64,000 nt of DNA, from the IMG/VR virus record IMGVR_UViG_3300042988_001309, positions 30,094-94,093 of that record. One strand, given 5' to 3'. The position numbers and the translations under genes were made by a program. This document shows positions 1-7,313 of the stretch, one piece after another. Below the pieces are notes generated by a model. The model did no database searches. It was not told where the DNA came from and saw only the letters and a list, made by a program, of their open reading frames with translations. The DNA comes from a virus. Each line of letters opens with the position of its first letter. Position 1 is the first letter of the stretch.

Positions 1-2
1 CG

Positions 3-182
3 CTCGGTGGCCCCAACGCCAAGTGGAACCGGGTCCTGTGCTGCCAACGGTGCAACGTCCGCAAGAGCGACCAGACCTACGAGGAGTTCACCGGCAAGGA
101 CCAGCTCCCGGTCCAGTGCTGGCGCCACGCCCGCACCACGGCCGAGTTCCTGCTGTTCGCCGATCTGCATCGCCTGGACTGA
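3..182 (+). CDS. HNH endonuclease, C-terminal fragment (gene begins before the window)
   Basis: The first 60 codons are open from the window edge to a TGA at 180-182. They encode the end of an HNH nuclease: an Asn/Trp-rich strand, then CCQRCNVRKSD, which matches the family pattern of a Cys pair followed by Cys-Asn and Lys. The catalytic His-containing part lies upstream of the window. HNH genes beside the terminase are common in cos-type phages, where they assist terminase cleavage. That role is inferred from position only. Confidence 0.7.
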   Translation, partial: LGGPNAKWNRVLCCQRCNVRKSDQTYEEFTGKDQLPVQCWRHARTTAEFLLFADLHRLD

Positions 183-185
183 TCA

Positions 186-203
186 GGTCAACCGAGCCTG
201 ACC
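186..203. promoter_or_regulatory. Operator-like palindrome without a -10 box
   Basis: GGTCAA, six bases (CCGAGC), then CTGACC: one mismatch from the repeated palindrome GGTCAA-N6-TTGACC. No TATAAT-like hexamer follows at 17-18 bp, so it looks like a bare binding site. It shares its CCGAGC spacer with the site at 3956. Confidence 0.4.
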
Positions 204-242
204 ATCCGCCCCAGCCGTCATCGCCCCGACTGGAGTAGCCCC

Positions 243-518
243 ATGGCGATCCGCACCTTCCGCAAGCGCCCGATCCTCATCGAGGTGGTCCGCTGGACCG
301 GCGACAACCTGGCCGAGTTGGTCGAGTGGGCGGGCGCCCGCAACCTGAGCTACCGCACCGACGCCAACGGCCAGCCGCACCTGCGCGTCAAGGTCCACGC
401 CGAGGAGGACTGGTGCAACTGCCCGGTCGGCCACTACGTGGCCCGAGGGGTCTACGGCGAGTTCTACCCGATCCGGGAGGACATCTTGCACGCCACCTAC
501 GACGAGGTCGACGCCTAG
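243..518 (+). CDS. Conserved small phage protein (GEFYP family)
   Basis: This is a 91-residue protein. It starts with FRKRPILIEVVRW and ends with a block containing GHYVARGVYGEFYPIR and ATYDEV. Both ends match a widespread family of small phage proteins of unknown function (FRKKPVxVEAxxW ... GEFYPxxPDIFxATYE). A GGAG ribosome site lies 7 bases before the ATG. It stands alone between the HNH and terminase genes. No catalytic role is known. Confidence 0.75.
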   Translation: MAIRTFRKRPILIEVVRWTGDNLAELVEWAGARNLSYRTDANGQPHLRVKVHAEEDWCNCPVGHYVARGVYGEFYPIREDILHATYDEVDA

Positions 519-602
519 CGGGGTCCTTGAACACCGTCCCCCACAGCGACCAGACTGACTGATACCTACCAGAGATGGTGGTGTGAGAAGCGAGGTGCAG
601 TA

Positions 603-1211
603 GTGGAACGCGACGAGCTGGAACTTGAGGACCCCCTGGAGGGCCTGGAGCCACCCACCGACGCCTGGGGCGCCCCGGACATGAGCGGGCTCACCCCCGT
701 CAAGGCCACCCACCCGAGGGCCGACTGGGTCCGCTTCGATCGCAACCGGCGCAAGCGCTACTTGGACCTGCGCTCCTCCGGCGTGCCGCACTCCCAGGCC
801 GCCAAGATGGTCGGGGTCGGGCGCAACACCATCTGGCGCCACGCCAAGGTCGACCCGTTCTTCGCCGAGGCCGTCAAGCGGGCCGAGGCCAGCGCCGTGG
901 AGATCGTCGAGGACGCCCTGTTCCAAGCGGCCAGCTCCGGCAACGTCACCGCCATGGTGTTCTACCTGGAGCGCCGGGACCCCGCCCGCTGGGGCAAGCC
1001 GGAGAACCGAGGAGTGGTCATCAACGCCACCGCCACTGCGGTGACCGGAGCCCCGGCCAGCGACCCCGAGCGGGTCGACGTGGGCTCGCTCGATCCCCTG
1101 GAGCTGCGCCGCCGGGCCCTGGCCCTGCTCCATGAGGCGGCCGCCGAGCACGACGAGCTGACCTTCGGCGGGGCGATCATCGACACCACCGGCGTCGAGG
1201 TGGCGTCGTGA
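603..1211 (+). CDS. terS: Terminase small subunit
   Basis: This 202-aa protein has a helix-turn-helix in its middle, around residues 60-85 (VPHSQAAKMVGVGRNTIWRH). An acidic/helical oligomerisation segment follows with an FYLERRDPARWG block typical of small terminases. The N-terminal 40 residues are acidic. The GTG start is chosen because GAGG lies 8 bases upstream. It precedes a small membrane protein and the large terminase in one overlapping operon. The expected role is to recognise the packaging site and recruit the large subunit. The HTH and position support the call. Confidence 0.8.
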   Translation: MERDELELEDPLEGLEPPTDAWGAPDMSGLTPVKATHPRADWVRFDRNRRKRYLDLRSSGVPHSQAAKMVGVGRNTIWRHAKVDPFFAEAVKRAEASAVEIVEDALFQAASSGNVTAMVFYLERRDPARWGKPENRGVVINATATAVTGAPASDPERVDVGSLDPLELRRRALALLHEAAAEHDELTFGGAIIDTTGVEVAS

Positions 1212-1402
1212 GCACCCTGGCCTGGACGGCGCTCTACTACGCCGCCGGACCCTGGCGGGAGTTCGTGCTCACCGTGCTGTCCATCACCTTGCTGGTTCTG
1301 CTCGACACGACCGGGCGCATCGAGCGGTTCATGGCCAAGGTGGCCTGGCTGCTCGCGCCGCTGGCTGGCAAGTACCGCCACGGTCTGCACCCCCGCAAGT
1401 GA
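1208..1402 (+). CDS. Small membrane protein between the terminase genes
   Basis: This 64-residue protein has one clear hydrophobic segment (about residues 17-34, FVLTVLSITLLVLL) and a basic C-terminus. It overlaps terS at its start (GTGA) and terL at its end (GTGA), so it is translationally coupled to both. I do not recognise a family. A membrane protein placed between terS and terL is unusual. Confidence 0.6.
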   Translation: MSTLAWTALYYAAGPWREFVLTVLSITLLVLLDTTGRIERFMAKVAWLLAPLAGKYRHGLHPRK

Positions 1403-2919
1403 GCGTCCTGCTCCTGGGGCGGGACCAGCTCGCCGTCATGGAGCGGCGCCTGGAGGTCGAGACCGATCCCGACCGCATCCTGCTGCTCACCGAGACCATC
1501 CGCCGGGAGCGGGCCATTGCCTCGCCGGTGGCGTTCGCCGTTCACGTCACCCGAGGGCTCGCCTCGCCGTACATCCCCTACGAGTGGGTCCGCTACCTCA
1601 ACAGCCACCTGGTCGCCCTGGAGCAACGCAACATCGAGCTGCTCCTGATCGAGGCCCCGGTCCGTCATGGCAAGAGCGAGCTGGTGAGCGTCTACTTCCC
1701 GGCGTGGTATCTGGGCCGCAACCCGGACCATCGGGTGATCCTGGGCGGCCACAACGAGACGTTCGCCTCCCGGTTCGGGCGCCGGACCAGGAACCTGCTG
1801 CGCCAGTGGGGACCGAGCCTGTTCGGGGTGTCGGTGTCGGGGGAGCGCTTCGCCGCCAAGGACTGGAACCTCGGTGGCGTCTGGCGGGGCGGCATGGTGT
1901 CCACCGGCGTGGGCAACCCGCCGACCGGCGCCGGTGGCAACCTGATCGTGCTCGACGACCCGGTCAAGTCCTACGCCGAGGCCTATTCGCCGACCAAGCG
2001 GGAACAGCTCTACGAGTGGTGGCGTGAGGACATCCGCTCACGTTTCGAGCCCGGCGCGGTGTGCGTGATCGTCATGAGCCGCCGTCATGAGGACGACCTG
2101 TCGGGCCGGATCAAGACCGCCGAGCTGGAGGCCCGAGGGGAGATCATCGACGGGCCCCGTGACCGCTGGACGATCCTGCGCCTGCCCGGCCGGGCCGAGG
2201 CCAACGATCCGCTCGGTCGAGCCCCCGGTGAGGCGCTGTGCCCCGAGCGCTACCCGCTCGACTCGTTGCTCAAGCTGGAGCGTTCGATGGGCCCGGTGGC
2301 CTTCTCGGCGATGATCCAGAACGCCCCGGCCCCGGCCGAGGGTCTGTTGTTCAAGATCAACGACTGGCGCTACGCCAAGGCCGCCCCGGCGGGCATCAAC
2401 TGGGTGCGTTGGTGGGACCTCGCCAGCTCGGACCCCTCGGTGTCGTCATCGTCGGACCCGGACTGGACCGTGGGCGTGCTGGTGGGCCGCGACGACAACG
2501 GGGTGATCTGGATCGCCGATGTGGAGCGGTTCCGCCTGGAGCCCGCCGCCCGCGAGAAGCGCATCCGCCTCATCGCCGAGAACGACCTGGCCCGTGGCGT
2601 GAAGCGTCAGGCGCTGCCCCAGGACCCCGGCGAGGGCAAGACGACCGGCCGTCATTACATCGCCAACGTGTTCGGCCCGCTCGGGGTGTACGCCAAGGCC
2701 TACCCGGTGAAGGGCTCCAAGGGAGAGCGCGCTGGCCCCTACGCCGGACAACAGGGCGCCAACAACGTGGTGCTGGTGATCGCGGGGTGGAACGAGGTGT
2801 TCACCAAAGAGCACCGGGACTTCCCCAACGGCTCGCACGACGACCAGGTGGACGCCGCCGCCATGGGGGTGCAGGACGTGCTCGGTCTGCTCGGTGGTCG
2901 AGCCCGCCTGGTGCTCTGA
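1399..2919 (+). CDS. terL: Terminase large subunit (ATPase/nuclease)
   Basis: This 506-aa packaging motor has Walker A at RHGKSE (Lys about 92) and Walker B at LIVLDDP (Asp 186/187), with an SRRHEDDLSGRI segment after it. The C-terminal RNase H-like nuclease shows WDLASSD, then DWTVGVLVG, and ends with GSHDDQVDAAAMG, whose acidic residues fit the metal site. Length and motif order are normal for the family. The GTG start overlaps the stop of the preceding gene. It pumps DNA into proheads through the portal and cuts concatemers. Confidence 0.95.
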   Translation: MSVLLLGRDQLAVMERRLEVETDPDRILLLTETIRRERAIASPVAFAVHVTRGLASPYIPYEWVRYLNSHLVALEQRNIELLLIEAPVRHGKSELVSVYFPAWYLGRNPDHRVILGGHNETFASRFGRRTRNLLRQWGPSLFGVSVSGERFAAKDWNLGGVWRGGMVSTGVGNPPTGAGGNLIVLDDPVKSYAEAYSPTKREQLYEWWREDIRSRFEPGAVCVIVMSRRHEDDLSGRIKTAELEARGEIIDGPRDRWTILRLPGRAEANDPLGRAPGEALCPERYPLDSLLKLERSMGPVAFSAMIQNAPAPAEGLLFKINDWRYAKAAPAGINWVRWWDLASSDPSVSSSSDPDWTVGVLVGRDDNGVIWIADVERFRLEPAAREKRIRLIAENDLARGVKRQALPQDPGEGKTTGRHYIANVFGPLGVYAKAYPVKGSKGERAGPYAGQQGANNVVLVIAGWNEVFTKEHRDFPNGSHDDQVDAAAMGVQDVLGLLGGRARLVL

Positions 2920-2933
2920 CCCTCCGAGGGTCT

Positions 2934-2964
2934 GGTCAAGCCGACTTGACTCGTCGGTTATAAT
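2934..2964 (+). promoter_or_regulatory. Promoter region with operator palindrome and TATAAT
   Basis: GGTCAA-N6-TTGACT (2934-2951) is followed by a perfect TATAAT at 2959-2964. The TTGACT is only 7 bp from the TATAAT, so it cannot be the -35 for it. A promoter here would use an upstream TGGTCA or an extended -10. The next gene starts at 3006 with a GAGAGGAG ribosome site. Confidence 0.55.
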
Positions 2965-3005
2965 GGAACCAGGACGGGGGACCGCCCCGTCGAGAGGAGT
3001 TCCAG

Positions 3006-3359
3006 ATGCCAGCCCAGACCAAGCCCAGGACCACGGTGATCACGGTCGCCGAGTTACAGCCCGGCGATACGTTCCGCCTGATCGAGTCGAGCGTGACGGT
3101 CGATGCCTTCGGCACCGGCGCTCGCGCTGCACAGGAGAAGGTGTTGGTGGGCCGGTGCGAGTCGGCGACGTTGGTGGACAACGACGACAGCTACTACGTG
3201 ACGTGCCCCGACGCGGGCCCTCGCGTCCGGCTCGACTTCCAGCTCGTCCGCCAGCTCGACGACGAGGCGCGCCGGGTCGCCATCGGCCGCCACCCGCTGG
3301 TGGTCCCCACCCGCACCCGTTACCTGCGCCCCACCGACCTGGTGACCAAGGTCCTGTGA
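3006..3359 (+). CDS. Hypothetical protein
   Basis: This is a 117-aa soluble protein beginning with a Thr/Ile-rich strand and ELQPGDTFRLIES, which suggests a small beta-barrel. No family was recognised. A strong GAGAGGAG ribosome site precedes the ATG, and the gene has its own upstream TATAAT and operator palindrome. It is therefore probably a separately regulated single-gene unit. Confidence 0.65.
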   Translation: MPAQTKPRTTVITVAELQPGDTFRLIESSVTVDAFGTGARAAQEKVLVGRCESATLVDNDDSYYVTCPDAGPRVRLDFQLVRQLDDEARRVAIGRHPLVVPTRTRYLRPTDLVTKVL

Positions 3360-3377
3360 AGTCCCATCAGAGAATCT

Positions 3378-3419
3378 GGTCAAAGTGACTTGACCCGTAA
3401 TCTAACCCGTGACTATGGT
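3378..3419 (+). promoter_or_regulatory. Promoter overlapped by operator palindrome
   Basis: A perfect palindrome, GGTCAA-AGTGAC-TTGACC (3378-3395), places TTGACC as a -35 box exactly 18 bp before TATGGT (3414-3419). The same arrangement recurs at 21979 and 48650. A protein bound to the palindrome would occlude the -35. Confidence 0.7.
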
Positions 3420-3461
3420 TTGGCCACGGGGCACTTCCCACCCCAACCCGAGAGGAGCAAC

Positions 3462-3923
3462 ATGAACCCGACCATCACCCGCTGGAGCTTCGACTCCGAC
3501 TGCGGCCACCTGGCCATCGACCTGAGCGACGAGGTGTTCGGCCACATCGGCCGCTACCGGCTCTCCACCAAGGCCCTCCGCCACACCGGCCGCTGGACCC
3601 GCGTCAGTCGCGACGCCACCCGCACCATCTATAACCCCGAGCTGATCGACATCCTCGATCGCATCGTGTCGGCCCACCCGGTGGCCAACCTGGTCGCCGC
3701 CGACTCGACGCTCACCGCCCTCGCCGTGGCCTACCCGCCCGAGACCTTCGACGCCGTGGACGCCGCCCTCGCCGCCGAGGAAGCCGCCGAGGCCGCTGCT
3801 CGCATGGCCGACGCCATCGACGAGGCCGACTTCGCCCTCGCTGCCGAGGAAGCCGCCGACCCCGCCTGGGCCGCCGAGGCCGCCGAGGTCGCCGCTGCTC
3901 AAGCTGCCGAACCCACCGCCTGA
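3462..3923 (+). CDS. Hypothetical protein with Ala/Glu-rich tail
   Basis: This 153-aa protein begins MNPTITRWSFDSDCG. The ATG is chosen because GAGAGGAGC sits just upstream and the operator/promoter lies before it; the frame is open further back to 3390. Residues 1-100 look globular. The last 55 residues are an AAEEAA-type alanine/glutamate helix repeat. Function unknown. Confidence 0.65.
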   Translation: MNPTITRWSFDSDCGHLAIDLSDEVFGHIGRYRLSTKALRHTGRWTRVSRDATRTIYNPELIDILDRIVSAHPVANLVAADSTLTALAVAYPPETFDAVDAALAAEEAAEAAARMADAIDEADFALAAEEAADPAWAAEAAEVAAAQAAEPTA

Positions 3924-3940
3924 CCCCAACGGAACGTCCC

Positions 3941-4297
3941 ATGCCTCACGTAACTGATCAACCGAGCTTGACCAGCCTTGTCGAACCAGCCCGGCTCAAG
4001 CTGGCCATGCACCGGGTCCTGGTCGAGGCCGTGCGGGAGGTCGACGATGCCCGCCAACGCATCGTCGCCCTCGCCGACGACCTGGCCGATCAACCCGCCG
4101 ACGCCGACCTGCGCGCCGCCGCTGCGCTCGACGAGGCCGCCGCCCAGTTGGCCCTGTGGTCACTGCGCCGCCTCGCCGCCCAGCGCCTGCTCGCCATCTG
4201 GCCCAACGTGATCGACACCCTCAACATGGACGACCCTGCCAGCGGGGTCGCCTGGGTCATCGAGCGCCTGCTCGCCGCCAAGGCGGTGACCCGATGA
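3941..4297 (+). CDS. Hypothetical helical protein
   Basis: The frame is open from an ATG at 3941 and encodes up to 118 aa, mostly Ala/Leu/Arg-rich helix. The operator-like palindrome at 3956-3973 would fall inside the first codons and no ribosome site precedes 3941. The real start may therefore be the ATG at 4006 (MHRVLVEAVREVDDAR). Its stop overlaps the next ATG, implying coupling. Confidence 0.5.
   Translation: MPHVTDQPSLTSLVEPARLKLAMHRVLVEAVREVDDARQRIVALADDLADQPADADLRAAAALDEAAAQLALWSLRRLAAQRLLAIWPNVIDTLNMDDPASGVAWVIERLLAAKAVTR
3956..3973. promoter_or_regulatory. Operator-like palindrome without a -10 box
   Basis: GATCAA-CCGAGC-TTGACC matches the recurrent palindrome with one mismatch. 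It lacks a TATAAT-like box at the expected distance, so it may be a binding site only. Confidence 0.45.
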
Positions 4298-5487
4298 GCG
4301 ACACCCACATTCGCCGAGAGGTCGACGCCATCATCGCCGAGGCCAACCGTAAGGACGGCTGGACGGTCAAGCGCAACAAGGCCTCCATCACCCTGCTCGG
4401 CCCCGACGGCGTCCGAGTCGTCATGGCCCTCACCCCGAGCGACTGGCGCTCGATCCGCAACACCCGCGCCTACCTGCGCCGGGCTGGCTTCTACGGCCCG
4501 TGCAATGCCCGCGACGCCGAGGTTGTCGACGTGGATCTCGTCGTCCCCGCCATCACCGACCAGGCCGAGGCCCTCGGCATGAGCCCGATCGACTACGTCG
4601 CCGACATGGCCTCCCACAACGTGGTCGTCGGCAACGAGCACATGGTCGCCAAGGTCATCGAGACCCAGATCCTCGACCACGCCTACCTCGACCCCCTCAC
4701 CATGCGCGCCGAGGAAGCCGCCGCCAAGCGGCGCGCCGAGCGCACCCCCGAACCCGATCCCATCACCTCACCGGAGGAACCCGTGTCCATGCCCATCCCC
4801 ACCGAGCCCACCCCCACCCTGAGAGACGCCCTGCTCGCCCACGTCAACACCGCCGGGCACCCGGTCACCATCGACGACGCCGTGGCTCTGTTCCCCGACA
4901 ACCCGCCCGCCTCGGTCGGCTCGACCCTCAACTACCTGGCCCGCACCAACCAGCTCCGCCGGATCGGCCGGGGCCTGTACGTGTCGCTGGACGCCCCCGA
5001 GCTGCCTCTCACCACCCGCGAGCGGGGCGCCGCCCGCAAGGTCATGGTCGCCCTGCGCGACGCCGACGGGCCCCTCATGGCCGAGGAGCTGGCGACGGCC
5101 ACCGGGCTCACCCGGGACAAGGTCATGCGAGCCACCAACTACCTGGTCAACCTCGGCCAGATCCGCCGCCTCATCACCGGGATGTTTGAGTTCGTCGAGA
5201 CCACCGGCCACATCGAGCACGACGGTGTCGTGGCCCACCAGTTCACCGAGCCCGAGGCGCCGGTGGCCACCGTGACCCAGATCCACCCGGCCGCCATGGC
5301 CCACCCCGCCTTCGGAGCCCCCGAGGCCGTCATCGAGCCCGAGGCCAAGGCCCCGGTGAGCGCCAGCGACGCCCTGGCCCTGCTGGAACTGATCGTGCCC
5401 TCCGGCTCGATCAAGATCACCCACCTCGGCCTGGTCAACGACTGGGTCGCCGCCACCCAGAACCTGCTCAACGCCCTGGCCCAATGA
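4294..5487 (+). CDS. Putative DNA-binding protein: HicA-like domain plus two winged-helix domains
   Basis: This is 397 aa from the ATG at 4294, which overlaps the previous stop. Residues about 8-65 (EANRKDGWTVKRNKASITLL ... RNTRAYLRRAGF) resemble the small HicA/YcfA-like fold. Residues about 175-235 (LRDALLAHVNTAGHPVTIDD ... RIGRGLYVSL) and about 240-310 (KVMVALRDADGPLMAEELA ... MRATNYLVNLGQIRRL) each look like a winged helix with a GxY/F wing. It probably binds nucleic acid. It sits early in the accessory block before the portal. Target unknown. Confidence 0.55.
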   Translation: MSDTHIRREVDAIIAEANRKDGWTVKRNKASITLLGPDGVRVVMALTPSDWRSIRNTRAYLRRAGFYGPCNARDAEVVDVDLVVPAITDQAEALGMSPIDYVADMASHNVVVGNEHMVAKVIETQILDHAYLDPLTMRAEEAAAKRRAERTPEPDPITSPEEPVSMPIPTEPTPTLRDALLAHVNTAGHPVTIDDAVALFPDNPPASVGSTLNYLARTNQLRRIGRGLYVSLDAPELPLTTRERGAARKVMVALRDADGPLMAEELATATGLTRDKVMRATNYLVNLGQIRRLITGMFEFVETTGHIEHDGVVAHQFTEPEAPVATVTQIHPAAMAHPAFGAPEAVIEPEAKAPVSASDALALLELIVPSGSIKITHLGLVNDWVAATQNLLNALAQ

Positions 5488-5705
5488 CCGCCACCGCCGT
5501 GCCCCTGCCGGGCATGGAGCCGGAGTTCGTGCGCTGGAAGGGCCGGGTCTACCGAGTCAAGGGGACCTGGCCCGACGGCTCCATCAGTCTCTGGGGCCCC
5601 ATCGACGACCCCCACGCCCGCTACCGCGCCGCCAAGCCCGACGACGTGCGCCCCGCCAAAGAACCCGCCACCCGACCCTCCAAGACCGCAAGGACCCTCT
5701 CATGA
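5484..5705 (+). CDS. Hypothetical small protein
   Basis: 73 aa. A short beta-rich core (FVRWKGRVYRVKGTWPDG) is followed by a Lys/Pro-rich tail. It overlaps both neighbours by 4 nt (ATGA), so it is part of the 4.3-6.5 kb operon. No family recognised. Confidence 0.6.
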   Translation: MTATAVPLPGMEPEFVRWKGRVYRVKGTWPDGSISLWGPIDDPHARYRAAKPDDVRPAKEPATRPSKTARTLS

Positions 5706-5950
5706 TCCTCGACCTCACCCCCGCCAACTTCGTCGTCTCCCACGACGGCCTGTCGGCCCTCAACCCCCTCCACATCACCCGCCTCACCGTGGAGTCCGAC
5801 AAGATGAACCGGGTCGGCGGTGGCTACCTGGTGCGCGCCTACCTGACCCCGGCCAGCGTGAGCGAGTTGAAGTTCGTGCCCCACACCCTCGGCGTGTTCG
5901 ACACCGAGGACAAGGCACGCGACTACCTCGACGAACTGCTCGGAGCGTGA
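5702..5950 (+). CDS. Hypothetical small protein
   Basis: 82 aa, compact alpha/beta composition, ending in an acidic helix (EDKARDYLDELLGA). The start overlaps the upstream stop. No family recognised. Codon use matches its neighbours. Confidence 0.6.
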   Translation: MILDLTPANFVVSHDGLSALNPLHITRLTVESDKMNRVGGGYLVRAYLTPASVSELKFVPHTLGVFDTEDKARDYLDELLGA

Positions 5951-5953
5951 ACC

Positions 5954-6487
5954 GTGGGCGTCATCGTCACCCAGAACGCCTACGAGCACCACATCGACGG
6001 CCAGCTCCACGCCCTGCGGGTCCGCTCCCGCGGGGCGCTGGGGGAGTGGAGCCCCGATGTCACCTACGGCCCGCCCGAGTGGGCCCTCGACGCCGCCTGT
6101 GCCGGGCGGGTCGACCCCGACGATCTGGTGCTCAACACCCTGCTCGGCCAGCCCGGCCAACGTACCCAGCTCTACAAGATGGCCCAGTGCGCCAAGGACT
6201 ACTGCGCCCGCTGCCCGGTGACCATCGACTGTGAGCGCCACGGGGCCCGTCATGGCGACGCCGGGCTCTACGGCGGACGCATCCGCCGGGTCCCGGTGGA
6301 CACTGCGGCATCGCTGGCGCTCTATCGCCGCCGCCTGGGCGAGGCGTGCGATCCCGACGACGGCCAGAACGCTCGACGCATCGAGACCGACGAGATGATG
6401 GCCCTCGTCGATGCCAAGCCGGGCGTGCCCCGCCCGCACCGCCGGGTAGCGATGCCCGAGGACGAGTCCATCCCCCTGGCACAATGA
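5954..6487 (+). CDS. WhiB-like iron-sulfur transcription factor
   Basis: This is 177 aa from a GTG. Cys 49 (AACAG) and the cluster C84-x2-C87-x5-C93 (CARCPVTIDC) reproduce the four-cysteine [4Fe-4S] ligand pattern of WhiB proteins. They are followed by GLYGG (residues 104-108), the counterpart of the family's G[VI]WGG turn, and a basic stretch. An extra Cys79 and a longer C-terminal tail of about 65 residues are atypical. WhiB proteins occur in actinobacteria and their phages and act by binding the principal sigma factor. A phage copy could redirect host transcription. Confidence 0.8.
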   Translation: MGVIVTQNAYEHHIDGQLHALRVRSRGALGEWSPDVTYGPPEWALDAACAGRVDPDDLVLNTLLGQPGQRTQLYKMAQCAKDYCARCPVTIDCERHGARHGDAGLYGGRIRRVPVDTAASLALYRRRLGEACDPDDGQNARRIETDEMMALVDAKPGVPRPHRRVAMPEDESIPLAQ

Positions 6488-6494
6488 CCAGTCC

Positions 6495-6986
6495 ATGACG
6501 GCGCCCCCGGGCTTCAACCCTTGGCTCGATCTGCTGGAGCAGGCCGACGGCGACCTCGCCGCCATCGACCCCGGCGCGGCGGCCGCGGCCATGCTGGAGA
6601 TCATCACCGCCGGGGCGAACCCCGAGCGGCTCCTGGCCGAGGCCCGCGTGGCGTGGTCGGTGGCTCAAGGCGACGAGACCCCGAGGCCCGCCACCCGGGG
6701 TCTCACCCGCCTGGTCCGCTCGATCCCCGACCCCCTCGGCCCGGCCCCGGCCCGCCGCCTGCTCGACCGCATCACCGAGACCCGGGCCGTCATGCGCCAG
6801 CTCCTGCTCCAGCTCGACGCCCTCGCCGCCCCGCTCGACGACTGGATCACCGGCGACCCGGCCACGGCCAGCGATGAGCTGGAGGCCCTTGACCTCATCG
6901 ACGAGCGCTCGTTCCTGGAGGGCAAGATCGCCGAGGCCGCCGCCCCCGCCCTGGCCGAGCTTGAACGTCTGATCGCCCTGCTGTAG
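6495..6986 (+). CDS. Hypothetical helical protein
   Basis: 163 aa, mostly alpha-helical with Arg/Glu/Leu repeats. The C-terminal half (RRLLDRITETRAVMRQLLLQLDALAAPLDDW and beyond) could form a coiled coil. A CACAAT box lies 9 nt before the ATG and there is no clear ribosome site. Function not recognised. Confidence 0.6.
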   Translation: MTAPPGFNPWLDLLEQADGDLAAIDPGAAAAAMLEIITAGANPERLLAEARVAWSVAQGDETPRPATRGLTRLVRSIPDPLGPAPARRLLDRITETRAVMRQLLLQLDALAAPLDDWITGDPATASDELEALDLIDERSFLEGKIAEAAAPALAELERLIALL

Positions 6987-7022
6987 TCCCGACGATCATC
7001 TGCGCCACTGGTAAATCGCACC

Positions 7023-7034
7023 TACCCTGGTGGC
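7023..7034 (+). promoter_or_regulatory. Candidate leaderless -10 (TACCCT) before 7035
   Basis: TACCCT is followed by exactly six bases (GGTGGC) and then the ATG, with no ribosome site. The same spacing and near-identical bases precede the starts at 49210 and 52993. Confidence 0.4.
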
Positions 7035-7313
7035 ATGGTGCAGGACCGGGGTGCTGACCCCAACGACCTGCCCGAGGACAACGTCAAGACCACGTCACGC
7101 GAGCCATTCATGGTCCGCTTCGCCGTGGCCTTCTCCGACGCTGACCGACGGGCATCACTGGCGATCATGGCGCTGTTCGCCGCCGTCATCGCCTTGGCCA
7201 CCGGCGGCTTCCTCATCAGTCCACCCGTAGGCGCGTTCTGTCTCGCCGCCGGGCTCGGACTGGTCGCCCTGGCGTTCGGCCGCACCGACACCGAACCCGA
7301 GGAGGGTGACTGA
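7035..7313 (+). CDS. Small membrane protein before the portal
   Basis: 92 aa. A polar N-terminus of about 35 residues is followed by two adjacent hydrophobic segments (about 43-60, LAIMALFAAVIALATGG, and 63-82, PVGAFCLAAGLGLVALAFG) and an acidic tail. It shares ATGA with the portal start. Function unknown. Confidence 0.65.
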   Translation: MVQDRGADPNDLPEDNVKTTSREPFMVRFAVAFSDADRRASLAIMALFAAVIALATGGFLISPPVGAFCLAAGLGLVALAFGRTDTEPEEGD

